From assembly GCA_013200995.1 (NCBI GenBank), contig CP053688.1, positions 1,922,001-1,986,000 on the forward strand: 64,000 bases of DNA. The letters run 5' to 3'. Under the pieces are notes generated by a model that saw only the letters and a program-made list of their open reading frames with translations, searched no databases and was not told the DNA's origin. This document shows, in pieces, positions 61,953-64,000 of the stretch (within the stretch, counting starts at the first letter, position 1; each line of letters opens with the position of its first letter). The stretch comes from Arthrobacter citreus (lineage in GTDB: Bacteria; Bacillota; Bacilli; Bacillales; Bacillaceae_G). A program made the translations under genes and the position numbers.

Positions 61953-63905
61953 TCAATTTTTATCTTTAGACTTAGATTTAGTTTCTTCTTTCGTTCCTAA
62001 ATAAATTCTAATTTTAGAGCCTTCTTTCAGTTTTACACCTGCTTTTGGTGCTTGGTCAATGACATAATTTCCAGTGCCACTATATTCAAGTGTAAAAGTA
62101 TCTAGCAAAGGTTGCAAATCTTTTTTCTCCAATCCTTTTAAATTTGGTACTTCATATGTTGGTGTATCGCCGTATACGAATTTCTTTTCAATTTGATTTT
62201 TTCTAGGTGGAACTCCTAGCACTTGCATACTATCACGAATGATATTCCCTACTATAGGAGCAGCTACAACGCCACCAAATTGAACTGTACCTTTTGGATT
62301 ATCAACTGCGATATAAACGACGATTTGTGGATCGTCTGCTGGTGCAAAACCTACGAATGACACGATAAAGCTACTATCATCATATCGTCCATTTTTTACT
62401 TTTTGTGCTGTTCCTGTTTTACCACCTACACGGTATCCTTCAACAAAAGCACCTTTACCAGTACCTTGTGCAACAACACTTTCTAGTGCCAATCTAACCT
62501 TTTTAGACGTATCAGGAGTAATCACTCGCCTTTTTGCTACTGGTGTTTTCCGGCTTACGACTTCATTTGTAACGGGATCTACAAATTCTTTCGCGATATA
62601 TGGTTGATATAAAATGCCTCCATTTATTGCCGCTGAAACTGCCGCAACTTGTTGAATTGGTGTAACTGATACACCTTGACCGAAAGCAGTAGTAGCTGCT
62701 TCTACTGGACCAACCTTATCCATACTAAATAAAATCCCTGAAGCTTCACCTTGTAAATCAATTCCTGTTTTTTGGCCGAAACCAAAATTACGGATATATT
62801 TAAATAATCGATCTTCTCCTAAACGATTACCTAATTCCACAAAGCCTGGGTTACATGAGTTTTGTACAACTTCTAAGAAAGTTTGTGAGCCATGTCCACC
62901 TCTTTTATGACAACGCAAACGTGCTCCAGCAACCTCAGCAGCCCCATCATCATAAAAATGATCTTTATTCAAATCAACTAAACCTTCATTTAATGCGGCT
63001 GCAAGTGTAATAATCTTAAATGTTGATCCTGGCTCATAGTTTGACCAGACTGGCAAATTTCGATTATATACTTCGGGAGAAACTGTTTTAAAATCTGTAG
63101 GATTAAAGCTTGGACGACTACTCATTGCAAGAATTTCACCAGTATTAGGATTCATTGCAATTCCAATCATTGAATCTGGATTATATTGAGCTGTTGCATT
63201 GTTCATTTCACGTTCAAGAATTGTTTGAATACGTGAATCTACTGTTAATTTTAGATTTAAACCGTTAATTGGTGGAGTATAATCATCTGCAATATTTGGC
63301 ATTCGTTGCCCTTTAGCATCAGAATAAAATTGCACACTACCTTCTTCACCACTTAATTGCTTGTCATAATAAAGCTCTAAACCGTTTAGTCCTTGATTAT
63401 CAATTCCAGCAAACCCTAAAACGTGAGAAAGATAGTCTCCAAATGGATAATATCTTTTAGAATCCTCTGCTATGTAGACACCTGCTATGTTTAGATCTCG
63501 AATTTGTTTAGCTTTCTCATTTGTAATTTTAATGCCTTCAGTACGAATGTGTTCCATACTCGTTCTTTTCGTTAAAATTTTATAAAGTTTTACTTCGGAG
63601 ATTTTTAAGATTGGGGCTAGTTTTTCAGTTGCTTCCTTTGGATTTTTAATTTGCCTAGGTACGACTAACACAGACGGAGCACTTTTATTCGTAGCAAGAG
63701 CAACGCCATTACGATCTAATATTTCTCCACGCTTTGGTTCAAATGGGATATCACGGCTCCACGAATTTTTTGCTCGTTCAGTTAAAAGTTCCCCCATACC
63801 AAATTGTACATAACCAAGCCTTGTAGCAATAATAGAAAATATTAATAAACCACCAATAAATACAAAAAATAATCGTTTTCGAACTGTTACATTAGATACT
63901 CGCAT
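61953..63905 (-). CDS. spoVD: Sporulation-specific penicillin-binding protein SpoVD
   Basis: 650 residues from the ATG at 63905 ([11 protein letters not shown]), with GAGGAG about 11 bases upstream. A short cytoplasmic tail and one membrane helix (about 12-30) lead to a class B PBP dimerisation domain and the transpeptidase: SxxK as STFK (Ser294, Lys297), then the KTGTAQ motif near 505. A C-terminal PASTA domain (about 575-640) ends it. Cys332 and Cys351 sit at the positions of the redox-controlled disulfide known in B. subtilis SpoVD. It cross-links cortex peptidoglycan with SpoVE. Confidence 0.95.
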   Translation of the reverse strand: MRVSNVTVRKRLFFVFIGGLLIFSIIATRLGYVQFGMGELLTERAKNSWSRDIPFEPKRGEILDRNGVALATNKSAPSVLVVPRQIKNPKEATEKLAPILKISEVKLYKILTKRTSMEHIRTEGIKITNEKAKQIRDLNIAGVYIAEDSKRYYPFGDYLSHVLGFAGIDNQGLNGLELYYDKQLSGEEGSVQFYSDAKGQRMPNIADDYTPPINGLNLKLTVDSRIQTILEREMNNATAQYNPDSMIGIAMNPNTGEILAMSSRPSFNPTDFKTVSPEVYNRNLPVWSNYEPGSTFKIITLAAALNEGLVDLNKDHFYDDGAAEVAGARLRCHKRGGHGSQTFLEVVQNSCNPGFVELGNRLGEDRLFKYIRNFGFGQKTGIDLQGEASGILFSMDKVGPVEAATTAFGQGVSVTPIQQVAAVSAAINGGILYQPYIAKEFVDPVTNEVVSRKTPVAKRRVITPDTSKKVRLALESVVAQGTGKGAFVEGYRVGGKTGTAQKVKNGRYDDSSFIVSFVGFAPADDPQIVVYIAVDNPKGTVQFGGVVAAPIVGNIIRDSMQVLGVPPRKNQIEKKFVYGDTPTYEVPNLKGLEKKDLQPLLDTFTLEYSGTGNYVIDQAPKAGVKLKEGSKIRIYLGTKEETKSKSKDKN

Positions 63906-64000
63906 CGAAACGAACACTCCTCTACAATATGTTCGTTTCAATATATGCTTGTACCAATTACAATAGACCTTCTAGCTTGTCATTGTCCTAGAATGGCCTA

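Overview
The window is from a low-GC, spore-forming member of the Bacillaceae (Bacillus in the broad sense). The evidence is the sporulation genes sigE, sigG, spoIIGA, spoVD, spoVE and tgl, a meso-DAP type MurE, a PyrR-attenuated pyr operon, a T-box ahead of ileS, and protein sequences close to Bacillus subtilis orthologues throughout. The species cannot be fixed from the sequence alone. Almost all core genes lie on the minus strand, so the window reads backwards relative to the usual B. subtilis map.

Layout from high to low coordinates, in the direction of core transcription. (1) 63.9-50.7 kb is the division and cell-wall cluster: spoVD, murE, mraY, murD, spoVE, murG, murB, divIB, ftsA, ftsZ. 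It is cut into units by terminators after spoVE and murB, and the ylxW/ylxX/sbp genes that sit between divIB and ftsA in B. subtilis are absent. (2) 50.6-42.7 kb starts with a lone plus-strand methyltransferase, followed by spoIIGA-sigE-sigG (with a recognisable Spo0A-type promoter), then ylmC, ylmD, ylmE, sepF, ylmG, ylmH and divIVA. (3) 42.7-35.7 kb holds ileS with a complete T-box leader, a CAP gene without a secretion signal, a plus-strand exported GDPD-like gene, ylyA, lspA and the pseudouridine synthase gene ylyB. (4) 35.7-24.0 kb is the pyrimidine operon pyrR-pyrP-pyrB-pyrC-carA-carB-pyrK-pyrD-pyrF-pyrE. It has a clear promoter and two PyrR attenuators; the third one known from B. subtilis, between pyrP and pyrB, is not recognisable. 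(5) 23.9-5.5 kb is an accessory segment where B. subtilis carries sulfate assimilation genes. It contains a 21-bp repeat array, tgl with a group II intron placed exactly after its terminator, small membrane proteins, a duplicated gene pair next to a secreted NlpC/P60-like protein, a heterodimeric ABC exporter, a Nudix hydrolase and a glutamate racemase. (6) 5.4-0 kb returns to the conserved backbone with rqcH (yloA), a calcium P-type ATPase (yloB) and the 5' part of yloC.

The core genes form a growth and sporulation module: nucleotide synthesis, lipid II synthesis (MraY, MurB/D/E/G), septum assembly (FtsA/Z, SepF, DivIB, DivIVA), and its forespore and mother-cell variants (SpoVD, SpoVE, sigma-E, sigma-G). 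RqcH and YlmH, both linked to rescue of stalled 50S subunits, also fall in the window.

The least explained observations are two intergenic arrays of imperfect repeats with the same exact 21-bp period, both lying just beyond an operon terminator; a perfect 35-bp palindrome spanning the murE stop codon; a palindromic intergenic element in the sigG 3' region; and a direct-repeat-flanked accessory block at 12.8-16.6 kb. No CRISPR array, tRNA, rRNA or prophage was seen.
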